The notes under the pieces are model-generated. The model did not search any database and was not told the origin of the DNA. It worked only from the letters and a program-made list of their open reading frames with translations. Positions 1 to 8,666 of a stretch of 64,000 bases of DNA are shown in pieces. Both the position numbers and the translations under genes were made by a program. The stretch covers positions 25,955-89,954 of the forward strand of contig NZ_KB907632.1 of NCBI RefSeq assembly GCF_000382145.1, read 5' to 3'. The stretch's first letter is position 1. Each line of letters begins with the position of its first letter. Origin of the DNA: Psychrobacter lutiphocae DSM 21542 (lineage in GTDB: Bacteria; Pseudomonadota; Gammaproteobacteria; Pseudomonadales; Moraxellaceae).

Positions 1-60
1 GGAACCTTAGATGAGGTTCAAAATGATGAGGCGGTTATTGAAACTTATTTGGGTCGATAA
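1..60 (+). CDS. urtD: UrtD C-terminal end (urea ABC transporter ATPase), partial
   Basis: The first 60 bases read as an open frame of 19 residues and a stop, ending in the sequence AVIETYLGR. The C-terminus of urea/branched-chain-type ABC ATPases UrtD typically ends with a very similar VIE-YLG motif. The next gene is urtE, which follows urtD in the urtABCDE operon, so the assignment rests on both the tail and the context. Only the end is in the window; Walker motifs lie outside. Confidence 0.7.
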   Translation, partial: GTLDEVQNDEAVIETYLGR

Positions 61-157
61 TTTGTCTTAATTTACAAGTCATGGTCTGCAAATTAGTAGG
101 CTCTGTTTCGGTTAAAAAATAAACAGCTTTGTTTTCATAAATTTTTAGGGCGTTGTT

Positions 158-856
158 ATGTTAGAAGTTAATGCGATAAATCAATACTATGGTGGTAGCC
201 ATATCTTACGCGATGTGTCGCTGATAGCACCTATTGGTGAGTGTAGTGTGGTACTGGGCCGTAATGGGGTCGGTAAAACCACTTTGCTTAAATGCTTAAT
301 GGGTATTTTGCCTATCAAATCGGGAGAGATTTTATTAAATGGGCAAGATATCAGCAAGCTGACGCCTGAACAGCGTGTACGAGCAGGCTTGGCTTACGTG
401 CCACAAGGACGTGATATTTTTTCTACGCTTACCGTAGAGGAGAACATCCTTATTGGTATGGCTAAGTTTTCGCAGAGTAAGGCCAGTAAAGTACCCAAAC
501 ATCTCTATGATATATTTCCCGTCCTTGATGAAATGAAACATCGCCGTGGCGGTGACTTATCAGGGGGGCAACAGCAGCAGCTTGCCATTGCCCGTGCTCT
601 TGCCTCTGAACCTAAAGTACTGATATTAGATGAACCCACTGAGGGTATTCAGCCGTCCATCATTAAAGACATTGGGCGGGTGATACAAGATCTGGGTCGT
701 CAAGGCAATATGGCCATTGTCTTGGTTGAACAGTTTTATGAGTTTGCCGAAGAATTGGCTGACAACTATACCGTATTATCAAGAGGACAAGTCGTTGCTC
801 AAGGAAGGGGCGATGAAATGGCTGCCAATAATATTCAAGAGTTGGTTGCCATATAA
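158..856 (+). CDS. urtE: Urea ABC transporter ATP-binding subunit UrtE
   Basis: ATP-hydrolysing subunit of the high-affinity urea importer UrtABCDE, acting on the cytoplasmic face of the inner membrane. The 232-residue protein is full length for the LivF/UrtE group. Walker A (GRNGVGKTT) is at residues 34-42, the ABC signature (LSGGQQQQ) near 134, and Walker B with its glutamate (VLILDEPTEG) near 155. The long glutamine run after the signature and the APIGECSVVLGRNGVGKTT context are characteristic of UrtE rather than LivF. It starts 97 bases after the urtD stop and is the last gene of the operon here, since the next gene is on the opposite strand. Urt operons are usually nitrogen-regulated, but I see no clear site in the window. 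Confidence 0.9.
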   Translation: MLEVNAINQYYGGSHILRDVSLIAPIGECSVVLGRNGVGKTTLLKCLMGILPIKSGEILLNGQDISKLTPEQRVRAGLAYVPQGRDIFSTLTVEENILIGMAKFSQSKASKVPKHLYDIFPVLDEMKHRRGGDLSGGQQQQLAIARALASEPKVLILDEPTEGIQPSIIKDIGRVIQDLGRQGNMAIVLVEQFYEFAEELADNYTVLSRGQVVAQGRGDEMAANNIQELVAI

Positions 857-889
857 CAGGCGCCACTGTCAGCTCACATGACTGATGCG

Positions 890-2554
890 CTAGCGTTCAA
901 TCAGTCTTTTCTTTGCCGGATAACTAATGGTGGTCGTGGTTTTAACCGTTTGTGTTTGTTGCGGTGCCAACTCAAATTTCCAAGCAACAACGCCTTGTTG
1001 ATCATTCCATTTTTGGGTGGTCACCGCAGGTGTATGTGTGGTCTCAAGCTTGATACCACTATCTCGGCTCACCGGCTCACTACCCAGTACTTCTAACTGT
1101 ACTGTGCGATTGTGCAAGTTGGTGAATTGGTAAGCTTTGACCCGTGTTTGCTGTCTGCTTTGATTAAACACGCCACCTGCATCCCCTTTAACCGTATCGT
1201 CTGTCAGCTGTTTGATCACAATATTTGTGTCAGACCCAAAGCCAATGCCCTGCTCTGTTAGACGTTGATAGTTGTATTGGGTTTGTCCTATATAGTTGTC
1301 ATCACGATACAGCTGCATGCTACCATCCGCCCACTCTGGCGTTATAAATGGCGCTGTCGCATACCAATAGGCTTTTTGCTCTACCTCTGGCGTGCTGCGT
1401 AACCACAGACTACTTTGACCAGATTTTTCGTCAATTTTGGTACGGACACGTCGACCATCGCTGGCGATACTGACTTTTTGTGGTAGGCGATATTCGGTGA
1501 TGCCATTTTTGTGAGCGCTACTGACATCAAAGCTTGGCAACGGCATTTGCTCATCTGCTGCCGCCTCAGCATAGACTCTGTCCGCACCACCCCCACCCAT
1601 GACAATGACAGGCGCTGGGGTGGGCACCAGCTCTTCTCTTTGCGGTGGTATCTCGTAAAGATCGAAATAAGACACCCTTGGCAGTCGATTTGCAGTGCTT
1701 TGATTGGGATTAACCGTACTGAGTACCACAGGAATATTGTTCCAGTTTTCACCGGTTTGTTGCGCAATCACAGCAGAAGCGGTAATGGCAAGTTGCCCTG
1801 TATTGGTATCCAAACGTGCTTGATAGCTTGGCTGCCAGCTTGCGCCTTGTACCTGATAATGCAGCTTGACTGTCCCTGAACCACGACTCGCCATACGCAC
1901 ACTGACCTGAGTCACCGTATTGTTATTGCTGTTCGTATTGCCCACAGAAGCCATCAGCTGATCTAGATCGTCTTGCATCTTGGCTTGCTGTTGTTGCAAC
2001 TGAATCAGACGTTTGTTTGTATGAGCAGCTTGGGTTTGTAACTCATTGGCCTGTTTACCAATACCGCCTTCAATATTGATATTGGACGCCTTGGTTAAAT
2101 GGGTTAAATAGGCTTGCGTCAACTTGGTCGCTTCAAGCTCTGCATTGATATTATCTAGCTTATCTTGATAATCACGAGCGTTGCTATCATCTTGGTAACA
2201 GCACAAATTGGCCTGCTCACCTGATACACGCCGAATGCTAATTTCACCAATATTGATACCTGGGCTAGCTTGAACACTGATGCTATTGTCGTCAATTTTT
2301 GGTGATAAACAAGAAAACAGCAAAACTTGCTCACCATTTTTGCTACCATTTGTATGTATTGGGAGACTGCGAGTCACACTCGCTAAACCTTGATAAATGG
2401 TGACTTCTTCGATTTGACTGATATTGGCATGGGCGGACAGATGAGTCATGATCAACCCAAAAGCTGTTGAGGTTGCCAACATAGAGAGCTTTAGCGCAGC
2501 TTGCTTTAGTTTTCCATGCTTGAACTTGCTATCTGTGACGGATACACCTGACAT
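890..2554 (-). CDS. DUF4139/DUF4140 (MuiA-like) secreted protein
   Basis: A 554-residue protein of the DUF4139 family, called mucoidy-inhibitor-A-like in some genomes; biochemical function is unknown. An N-terminal hydrophobic segment (about residues 20-44, ending in AHA) looks like a signal peptide, so it is probably exported. Next comes a DUF4140-like N-terminal domain (VTIYQGLASVTRS), a coiled-coil stretch rich in Gln/Leu (about 125-200), then the beta-rich DUF4139 domain with the family hallmark WQPSYQARLDT, in which a beta-strand follows a tryptophan. The C-terminus is a beta domain ending in VVAWKFELAPQQTQTVK, also typical. A Gly-rich loop (VMGGGGADRVYAEAA) sits mid-protein. It is a monocistronic gene between urtE and lgt, convergent with urtE and divergent from lgt. 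Confidence 0.8.
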   Translation of the reverse strand: MSGVSVTDSKFKHGKLKQAALKLSMLATSTAFGLIMTHLSAHANISQIEEVTIYQGLASVTRSLPIHTNGSKNGEQVLLFSCLSPKIDDNSISVQASPGINIGEISIRRVSGEQANLCCYQDDSNARDYQDKLDNINAELEATKLTQAYLTHLTKASNINIEGGIGKQANELQTQAAHTNKRLIQLQQQQAKMQDDLDQLMASVGNTNSNNNTVTQVSVRMASRGSGTVKLHYQVQGASWQPSYQARLDTNTGQLAITASAVIAQQTGENWNNIPVVLSTVNPNQSTANRLPRVSYFDLYEIPPQREELVPTPAPVIVMGGGGADRVYAEAAADEQMPLPSFDVSSAHKNGITEYRLPQKVSIASDGRRVRTKIDEKSGQSSLWLRSTPEVEQKAYWYATAPFITPEWADGSMQLYRDDNYIGQTQYNYQRLTEQGIGFGSDTNIVIKQLTDDTVKGDAGGVFNQSRQQTRVKAYQFTNLHNRTVQLEVLGSEPVSRDSGIKLETTHTPAVTTQKWNDQQGVVAWKFELAPQQTQTVKTTTTISYPAKKRLIER

Positions 2555-2717
2555 CTTAAATCCTTTTATGCTATGAATCGATATTGCTCGTAAAACGATA
2601 ATAGCACTTTTGGTTACATATAAAAATCAAGATATAAGGTTTAATTTTTGCTATGATAGGCATCATTTTCCTAACATTTTTTGACACACTCTTTTACTAA
2701 CTTTGTGATAATACGCC

Positions 2718-3605
2718 ATGATGATTCATCCTCAATTTAATCCTGTTGCTCTATCACTTGGCCCCATCCAAGTCCATTGGTATGGCTTTATGTACCTGTT
2801 GGCATTTGCTGCTGCCTATGGCTTGGCTTGGTATCGCAGCAGCAAACGTGAAGGCTGGACAAAAGATATGGTATCCGACCTCGTGTTTTATGGCGCATTA
2901 GGGGTTATTTTAGGGGGTCGCATTGGTTATGTTTTCCTATATCAGTTTAGCGAGCTACTGGCCAATCCAGCCTATCTATTTAAGGTATGGGAAGGCGGAA
3001 TGTCCTTTCATGGTGGCTTTGTTGGTGTGGCACTGGCAATGATTTATTTTGCGCGCAAATATAAAAAGCCCATTTTTAATGTATTAGACTTTATTGTGCC
3101 TTGTGTACCAACTGGACTTTTATTTGGACGTTTAGGCAACTATATTAATGGTGAGCTGTGGGGACGGGTATCTGATGGTGGCTACAACTGGCTTACTTAC
3201 TTTCCACAAGCCGCCCGCTTTGATGCAGAGCTGCTTAACAGCACACCAGCACTTCAATCACTTGCAATGCAGTTCAATGACTTTGAACTATTACCACGCC
3301 ATCCATCACAACTTTATGAAGCCTTTGCCGAAGGTTTATTAACCTTCATCTTAGTATGGTGGTTTTCTTCTAAGCCACGTCCACGTATGGCGGTATCTGC
3401 CTTATTTATGCTCTGCTATGGCATTAGCCGCTTTACTATCGAGTTTTTCCGTCAGCCTGATGCTGGCTATGAGCTAATTTTTGGCTGGATGAGTAAAGGG
3501 CAGCTATACACCCTGCCGATGATAGTCTTTGGCTTGATACTTATGATCTTAGCCTATCGCAACCAAGTGTATGACTGGGGCAAATATGCCGCCAATCAAA
3601 ACTAA
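2718..3605 (+). CDS. lgt: Phosphatidylglycerol--prolipoprotein diacylglyceryl transferase Lgt
   Basis: Lgt transfers a diacylglyceryl group from phosphatidylglycerol to the lipobox cysteine of prolipoproteins, the first step of lipoprotein maturation at the inner membrane. The 295-residue, multi-spanning protein has the usual family length. The Lgt signature (GRLGNYINGELWGR) is at about residues 137-150, preceded by the conserved SFHGGFVG segment containing the catalytic histidine near 100, and followed by PRHPSQLYEA near 193. The next codon choice for a start is M2, so 2718 or 2721 are both possible. It begins the group lgt-thyA-folA, a frequent order in gamma-proteobacteria. Several lipoprotein substrates are encoded in this window (oppA pair, siderophore binding protein), and lnt, the last enzyme of the same pathway, lies at 22.7-24.3 kb. 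Confidence 0.95.
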   Translation: MMIHPQFNPVALSLGPIQVHWYGFMYLLAFAAAYGLAWYRSSKREGWTKDMVSDLVFYGALGVILGGRIGYVFLYQFSELLANPAYLFKVWEGGMSFHGGFVGVALAMIYFARKYKKPIFNVLDFIVPCVPTGLLFGRLGNYINGELWGRVSDGGYNWLTYFPQAARFDAELLNSTPALQSLAMQFNDFELLPRHPSQLYEAFAEGLLTFILVWWFSSKPRPRMAVSALFMLCYGISRFTIEFFRQPDAGYELIFGWMSKGQLYTLPMIVFGLILMILAYRNQVYDWGKYAANQN

Positions 3606-3699
3606 AGTGCACAGAACTAACCACTGCCTAAAACAAGCAAAACAGCTTGAGCTCAGACTGATAAAAAGCGAAGCAAATCCTTAACTCTGTTGTTTTTAT

Positions 3700-3741
3700 T
3701 TTCTATTATTAATGACGTTATTTCTATTATTAATGACGTTA
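3700..3741. repeat. Tandem 21-bp duplication upstream of thyA
   Basis: Two perfect head-to-tail copies of a 21-base unit (TTTCTATTATTAATGACGTTA), 3700-3720 and 3721-3741. They lie between lgt and thyA, about 70 bases before the preferred thyA start. The perfect match suggests a recent slippage or short duplication; an effect on thyA expression is possible but not shown. Confidence 0.9.
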
Positions 3742-3811
3742 CTTAAGCAACTTGAATGAATCTGGTTGCTCATTCATCACATCACTGAATCATAAAATTA
3801 AACAAAACGAT

Positions 3812-4678
3812 ATGACTATGACTCCTGTAAAAAATGAAGCCGCTTACCTAGATCTCATTCGCTACGTACGTGACCATGGCACGCCAAAAGGTGACCGTAC
3901 TGGTACTGGAACCCTAAGCCATTTTGGCGCCCAAATGCGCTTTGATCTAAAGGATGGCTTTCCGCTATTAACCACCAAAAAAGTACACATGAAATCCATC
4001 ACCTATGAGCTATTTTGGTTCTTAAAAGGCGATACCAATGTGCAGTACTTACAAGATCATGGCGTGCGTATCTGGAATGAATGGTCTACTGCCGAACAGA
4101 CCGCCCGCTTTGGTCGACCTGAAGGTGAGCTGGGCCCTATCTATGGGCATCAGTGGCGCAACTATGGTGCCAGCAAAAGTGATGATGGTGGCTTTAATCA
4201 AGATGGGGTGGATCAAATTACCCAAGTCATTGAACAGATTAAAAACAACCCCAACTCACGCCGCTTAATCGTATCAGGTTGGAACCCAGCTGAAGCCAAT
4301 TTAGTTGCGCTGCCGCCTTGCCATACCTTATTCCAATTCTTTGTCGCTGACGGTAAGCTATCTTGCCAGCTATATCAGCGCTCAGCAGATTTATTCTTAG
4401 GCGTGCCTTTTAACATCGCCAGCTACTCACTACTGACCCATATGATTGCGCAAGTATGTGACTTAGAAGTGGGCGAATTCATTTGGTCTGGCGGTGATTG
4501 TCACCTGTATCAAAACCACTTAGAACAGGTCAACGAGCAGCTATCTCGCACCCCTTATGAGCTACCAACTTTGTGGTTAAATCCTGAGGTAAAAGATATT
4601 TTTGACTTCACTTTTGATGACATTCGAGTGCAAAATTATCAGTCACACCCTGCCATTAAGGCACCTGTGGCAGTTTAA
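3812..4678 (+). CDS. thyA: Thymidylate synthase ThyA
   Basis: Thymidylate synthase methylates dUMP to dTMP using methylene-tetrahydrofolate, producing dihydrofolate, which FolA (encoded next) regenerates. The start at 3812 gives 288 residues and begins with an N-terminus like the family's ([13 protein letters not shown], then DRTGTGT for the phosphate-binding arginine). An upstream in-frame ATG at 3752 would add 20 residues with no family similarity, so I prefer 3812, though its ribosome site is weak. The active-site cysteine is in [10 protein letters not shown] near residue 168; the dUMP-binding [17 protein letters not shown] follows. It is a complete gene with an insert between the N-terminal and catalytic parts ([17 protein letters not shown]) of the size seen in ThyA from related bacteria. 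Confidence 0.93.
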   Translation: MTMTPVKNEAAYLDLIRYVRDHGTPKGDRTGTGTLSHFGAQMRFDLKDGFPLLTTKKVHMKSITYELFWFLKGDTNVQYLQDHGVRIWNEWSTAEQTARFGRPEGELGPIYGHQWRNYGASKSDDGGFNQDGVDQITQVIEQIKNNPNSRRLIVSGWNPAEANLVALPPCHTLFQFFVADGKLSCQLYQRSADLFLGVPFNIASYSLLTHMIAQVCDLEVGEFIWSGGDCHLYQNHLEQVNEQLSRTPYELPTLWLNPEVKDIFDFTFDDIRVQNYQSHPAIKAPVAV

Positions 4679-4741
4679 CTGTTTTGCAAAATTTGCTAAA
4701 CCAAATACTTCAAATATTTTCTAAGTATTTAAGGACATGAC

Positions 4742-5323
4742 ATGAGTTACGCTGGTACCCAAGTTGCCCAAATCGCTGCCATTAGCAACAATCGCTGTAT
4801 TGGCAAAGGTAATGATTTGCCTTGGCACATTCCCAATGATTTAAAACACTTTAAAGCACTGACCACAGCAGAAACCGATGCCTATGTGGATAGCGGTGTC
4901 AAAGGTATTGTCATCATGGGACGTAAAACCTTTGAGTCCATGAATTGTAAACCCTTACCAAAACGGGTTAACTTTATCATTACCACTCAACTAGATTATG
5001 CAGATACCCATAATCTCACTGACTACAAAGACGTCTATGTGGCACACAACCTTGATGATGCACTGACGCAAGCTGCCAGCATAGCACATGGACTTAAATT
5101 TGATACGATTTGGGTCATTGGTGGTGAGCAAGTGTTTAAACAGGCGATGATGTTTACTGATCGTATTGAACTTACGGTTGTCGATACAGAGATTGAAAAT
5201 GGTAATGCTTTTTATCCAGAAATTTCTGATGAGTTTAAAAAAGTGGCAAATTCTGAGGTTCAACACGATGATAAAAGTGGGCTGGCATTTGAGTTTATGA
5301 CTTATATGGCAAAAGAGGCATAG
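4742..5323 (+). CDS. folA: Dihydrofolate reductase FolA
   Basis: Reduces dihydrofolate to tetrahydrofolate with NADPH and thus recycles the product of ThyA, encoded 63 bases upstream. The 193-residue protein has the family N-terminus (QVAQIAAISNNRCIGKGNDLPW) interrupted only by a short leader, with the LPWHIPNDLKHFK substrate loop near 28-40 and the NADPH-binding GIVIMGRKTFESM near 58-70. A further conserved segment, IWVIGGEQVFKQAM, is near 123. It is somewhat longer than the ~160-residue E. coli enzyme because of extended loops. The start codon is preceded by AAGGACATGAC, a reasonable ribosome site. It is the last gene of the lgt-thyA-folA run. Confidence 0.94.
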   Translation: MSYAGTQVAQIAAISNNRCIGKGNDLPWHIPNDLKHFKALTTAETDAYVDSGVKGIVIMGRKTFESMNCKPLPKRVNFIITTQLDYADTHNLTDYKDVYVAHNLDDALTQAASIAHGLKFDTIWVIGGEQVFKQAMMFTDRIELTVVDTEIENGNAFYPEISDEFKKVANSEVQHDDKSGLAFEFMTYMAKEA

Positions 5324-5403
5324 TGTATCACGTACACAAGCCAAGAGATGGCTTTAACACACGTAACATGCTTGTGTCCTAAGGTGTGACACTAATGAAG
5401 TTA

Positions 5404-5508
5404 ATACCTTTTCTAAAAAATAACCTATCTTTGTCAAACTCGCTAAACCTACTACTTGTAGCGTTTGCACTCGTTTTCCTCGATAGCTTAATTTTTAGAT
5501 TTGGTATA
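5404..5508 (-). mobile_element. Family-A MITE, copy A1 (inverted)
   Basis: About 105 bases matching three other window copies (7262-7368, 29592-29695, 61909-62013) but in the opposite orientation. Ends read ATACC...GGTAT, an imperfect terminal inverted repeat, with the core CGAGTGCAAACGCTAC and GTAGGTTTAGCGAGTTTG conserved. No coding capacity. The ends abut TA, consistent with insertion at TA dinucleotides as in IS630/mariner-like elements (inference). Confidence 0.8.
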
Positions 5509-5602
5509 AGTTGAATCAACTATACAGCCCATTAATTACTCTATGTTTTCTACCCTAATAACATTAAAAAATAGAAGCGGAATTAAACCTGAGTTATAAA
5601 CC

Positions 5603-7237
5603 TTAACTTGGTGTAATAATGTGATATGTAGGCACTAATAAGACAATAAATACAGCCCATAAGGCATATACAGGTAGATAATCTGCAATTGACTTTTTAA
5701 GCAAACTATCACTAGCCTTTGGTTGACACCAAAATTGTATATAACGATAGCTTATCCAACATAAATGAATAAATACAACGATATTCACACCAAGTACAAT
5801 AAAACGATTTAACGTAAAACCGTACGTGATAAAACGCTGTATCATAGCGTATAAAATAGTTAGGTTAAATAAGCTAACTACCAGTAGCATAAATACAGTT
5901 AACTTATCCATCATACCAAATGTTTGATGAGCCTGCTCACTAGAATCTCTAGCGATAATATGAAACACACTTAACACCCAAATAACAACCATCAAACCAT
6001 TTGTCAGAATAAGTGCATCCCTATTTTCTGTGGGGCTAACACCACCATATAGCATGCTTAATAAATATAGAAAAAAAGTAACACCGCAAAGGGGAGAAAA
6101 AACTTTCAACAACATTGAAGCTAAGCGGCTACGTTCATTAAATACTGTTAAATACAAGTGACTTGCCACCACAGGCGTAGCCACTATGCCTAGTGGCACA
6201 ATATTAGTAAAATATGTTTCGCTAATATCTACGACATTAGACCTCTCAAATAATATAATCGTTAAACCCGTTAAAAGCACGCCTCCAAACAAAATAAGTA
6301 TCGACAAGATACCTACCTCACCCAGATATTGAATATAAGCAAGCCTTGCCTGCTTGGATTTAATAGCATGGCTGTACATGACAGCACCTAATAAGGCCAT
6401 AGCAATGATGGGACTATGCATAAACATCAAAATAATGGAGTCATCTTTATAGACCTCGGTAGCATCAGCCGACTGCGAAATAACCACAAACATATAAATA
6501 ATATAAGCAACAAAGCCCATCAGCCATGTTTTTTGCTGTCCTAATTGTTGTTTTTGAATAAAAAAGAAATAAAGTGCCACTCCAAAAACCACTAATAACG
6601 GAGTTATTGCAAGATGATAAAAACCATGACTAATATGTAAAAAACTGGGCACTAAATTCCAGTCCTTAAGTTTTACCAATGACCATACTATGATGGATAA
6701 GGCTACAACTAACCACCAAGAAGCAGCTTGATAACTTTTAAGAGAGCTTAAGAAAATGGAAGTGCCAGACTGGTTTTGTTGAATAAAAGATTGAGATGTC
6801 AGCTCAGAGGTTAGCTCATAAGAATCTTGTTGACCTGATGACAGGTTGCACTGATGAGCTGGGTTGCTAACATTTTCAGCATGAGTTTTTGCTGTTAACT
6901 CCTCAAATCTTATCTGCCAGCCAACCATAAAACCTGCTAGCAACTCATCATCAGCTAAATTCATTTGCAAATCTAGCAATGTGGTATTTAACTTTGATAA
7001 AGCGTGCTCTACTTCATCTAACTCCATTGACTGTAACTGCATTAGCCTACTTTCAATGTGCATTGCTAATGTATGTAAATCTTCAATACTATGCTGGCTT
7101 TTTAAATAAACTAAGCAATGTTCTTCTATTGATTGTTGCCGTTGTTTCAATAACTCTTCTTCATTAGATTTGATGCTATTTTTAGCAAGAGAATTGGGTG
7201 CTGGTGTAGAAGAATGTTTTTTAGGTGGGGTCGTCAT
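5603..7237 (-). CDS. Multi-spanning membrane protein, DUF4153-like
   Basis: Product of 544 residues if it starts at the ATG at 7237 (MTTPPKKHSS). A longer frame to 7339 exists but its extra 34 residues are translated from a family-A MITE, so I reject that start. The first ~170 residues are soluble and polar, with Gln/Glu-rich helices. After that come about ten to twelve hydrophobic segments, and the protein ends in YLPVYALWAVFIVLLVPTY, which resembles the end of DUF4153 membrane proteins. DUF4153 function is not established. The gene stands alone, bracketed by inverted MITE copies A1 and A2, with no operon partner. Family assignment is by recognition and moderate only. Confidence 0.6.
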   Translation of the reverse strand: MTTPPKKHSSTPAPNSLAKNSIKSNEEELLKQRQQSIEEHCLVYLKSQHSIEDLHTLAMHIESRLMQLQSMELDEVEHALSKLNTTLLDLQMNLADDELLAGFMVGWQIRFEELTAKTHAENVSNPAHQCNLSSGQQDSYELTSELTSQSFIQQNQSGTSIFLSSLKSYQAASWWLVVALSIIVWSLVKLKDWNLVPSFLHISHGFYHLAITPLLVVFGVALYFFFIQKQQLGQQKTWLMGFVAYIIYMFVVISQSADATEVYKDDSIILMFMHSPIIAMALLGAVMYSHAIKSKQARLAYIQYLGEVGILSILILFGGVLLTGLTIILFERSNVVDISETYFTNIVPLGIVATPVVASHLYLTVFNERSRLASMLLKVFSPLCGVTFFLYLLSMLYGGVSPTENRDALILTNGLMVVIWVLSVFHIIARDSSEQAHQTFGMMDKLTVFMLLVVSLFNLTILYAMIQRFITYGFTLNRFIVLGVNIVVFIHLCWISYRYIQFWCQPKASDSLLKKSIADYLPVYALWAVFIVLLVPTYHIITPS

Positions 7238-7261
7238 AATGGTTATCCAAAGACAAATGCT

Positions 7262-7368
7262 TATACCAAATCTGAAAATTAAGATATCGAGGAAAAAGAG
7301 TGCAAATGCTACAAGTAGTAGGTTTAGCGAGTTTGACAAAGATAGGTTGTTTTTCAGAAAAGGTATTA
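7262..7368 (+). mobile_element. Family-A MITE, copy A2
   Basis: Direct-orientation copy of the ~105-base element, starting TATACCAAATCTG and ending AGAAAAGGTAT. It begins about 24 bases upstream of the ATG of the orphan membrane gene and is inverted relative to A1 on the other side of that gene. It therefore occupies the gene's promoter region. Confidence 0.8.
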
Positions 7369-7527
7369 TTTTAAATCATGTCAGATTTTGAATATAGAGC
7401 TAGAACAGTTAAACGAACAGCGATTTTATAAGATTTCATGACATTTCCATCAATCATTCATCAAAGCGTACAATTATTACGCTTAATACATTAACACCAC
7501 AGTAATTAGCTCTCTGACAATATTAGT

Positions 7528-8139
7528 CTAAGCTTGAGCAATTAACGTCAACACATCTGTAGTAAATGAGCCATCTGCTTGTATCTGAAAATACTCTTTG
7601 ACCTCTTTGCCCACTTGTTGTTGTAATGATTTAATAGCCTGTACATAATGTACTGGCGTCCTCATTCTGCTAATCCAGCTCACAAACTGTAAGGGCAATT
7701 TATGAGTTTGTATGCTGTCAATTGCTAAACCTGCTTGACTCACCATTGACTGCCACTGTTGTGCTGAATAGTCACGCACATGGCTATTATCCCGCAATAG
7801 CTCGATAGTTTGTAAAAATGTATCACATAGTGGAACAGCTGGTGCCATAATATCCACTATGATAATGCGACCTTTAGGCTGACAGACTCTACGCATCTCT
7901 CTTAATGCGATTGGCACGTCTTGCCAGTGGTGAGCCGAAAAGCGACTAATCACCAAATCAAAACTATTGTCTGCAAAAGGTAAAGATTCGGCCACACCTT
8001 GCACCGTTTTAATATTACTAAGTTCTCTGTCTTTCGCTACCGTTTTCACAACTTCGAGCATATCCGTTGATAAATGAATTTTGCAAAGAGTATAGCCACT
8101 TTTTAACCCCTTATGCTCCAAAGTACAAATTAGAGACAC
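7528..8139 (-). pseudogene. Class I SAM methyltransferase, 5'-truncated
   Basis: A UbiE-like class I methyltransferase without its N-terminal half-domain. From about residue 23 it matches the family: STDMLEVV, then VQGVAESLPFADNSFDLVISR (motif II region, split here), SAHHWQDV and ALREMRRVCQPKGRIIIVD. The SAM-binding motif I (normally D-G-C-G-x-G) should lie 30-40 residues upstream of STDML but is absent. The first ~20 residues (MSLICTLEHKGLKSGYTLCKI) look like translated non-coding DNA, so the real break is near 8085. Without motif I it should not bind SAM. The TnpB/IS605 remnant begins within 70 bases of the break, which makes an IS-associated deletion the likely cause. No 5' half was found in the window. 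Confidence 0.75.
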
Positions 8140-8204
8140 GCACTATTTCCAACTTATACTATAATTATAAAGCTGAGGGTCGTTTGACCATGACTTAAAA
8201 GCAG

Positions 8205-8351
8205 TTACTTAACTACAAACAGACCCCGTATCGTATGCTTAGTGTTAATACGTAGGTCATTGACATAGTTCCACGCATAGTTGACACTCCCAGCTATTTT
8301 GTTTAGCTGGTTTGCGTGTTTGCCTTTGATGCGCAGCTTGAGTGTTTTCAT
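8205..8351 (-). pseudogene. TnpB (IS200/IS605 OrfB) N-terminal remnant
   Basis: A 48-residue frame starting at ATG 8351 reads MKTLKLRIKGKHANQLNK then GSVNYAWNYVND, which is the N-terminus of RNA-guided TnpB nucleases of IS200/IS605 (about 380-400 residues when intact). Similarity ends near residue 38 and the frame stops soon after; the RuvC catalytic and zinc-finger parts are gone. Downstream of it (8185-8172) is a GGTC-GTTT-GACC hairpin of the kind found at IS605-type right ends, and upstream (8417-8452) is a larger GCCTTAT...ATAAGGC hairpin that could be the left end. I read this as an internally deleted IS605-type element. Confidence 0.75.
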
Positions 8352-8416
8352 ATACTTAGTATGCCGAGGTTAATATTGATATACAACCCTTTAACCGCTT
8401 TTTACGACAGTTTGTG

Positions 8417-8452
8417 TCGCCTTATATCTCCCTCCTGAAGTGGGTGGATAAG
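8417..8452. repeat. Imperfect hairpin, possible IS605-type left end
   Basis: GCCTTAT at 8417-8423 pairs perfectly with ATAAGGC at 8446-8452, with a further CCC/GGG pair inside. It is about 65 bases upstream of the TnpB remnant start. Subterminal hairpins are the recognition sites of IS200/IS605 transposases, so a left-end role is plausible; a terminator is less likely because no T run follows. Confidence 0.45.
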
Positions 8453-8481
8453 GCAACGTTGGATAAAATTTACCAATGCAA

Positions 8482-8601
8482 TATAACTAGAGCCTGTCCC
8501 TAAAAAAGTCTAAAATGGTTACTAGCCAAGCGAGTGCAAGTACTACTCTCGTAGGCTTAATGAGGTTAAAACTGTAGCAGCTTTAAAGTGAATTGACTAT
8601 A
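8482..8601 (+). mobile_element. Family-B MITE, copy B1
   Basis: About 120 bases containing the core CGAGTGCAAGTACTACT and GTAGGCTTAATGAGGTTAA shared with the copies at 31715-31821 and near 62014-62102. The right end reads TTGACTATA, matching the TGACTATA end of copy B2. The left end (near TATAAC at 8482) is less certain. It lies upstream of the phospholipase D gene. Confidence 0.65.
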
Positions 8602-8666
8602 ACAAACCCCCAAGCTTATGAAGACTTTGACAATACATCCAATCACATTACCACAAAGAACACACT

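Noticed and set aside
7238..7339. N-terminal extension of the DUF4153-like protein
   Set aside because: The added residues are translated from MITE A2 and the same peptide could be read from other copies; the ATG at 7237 is a better start.
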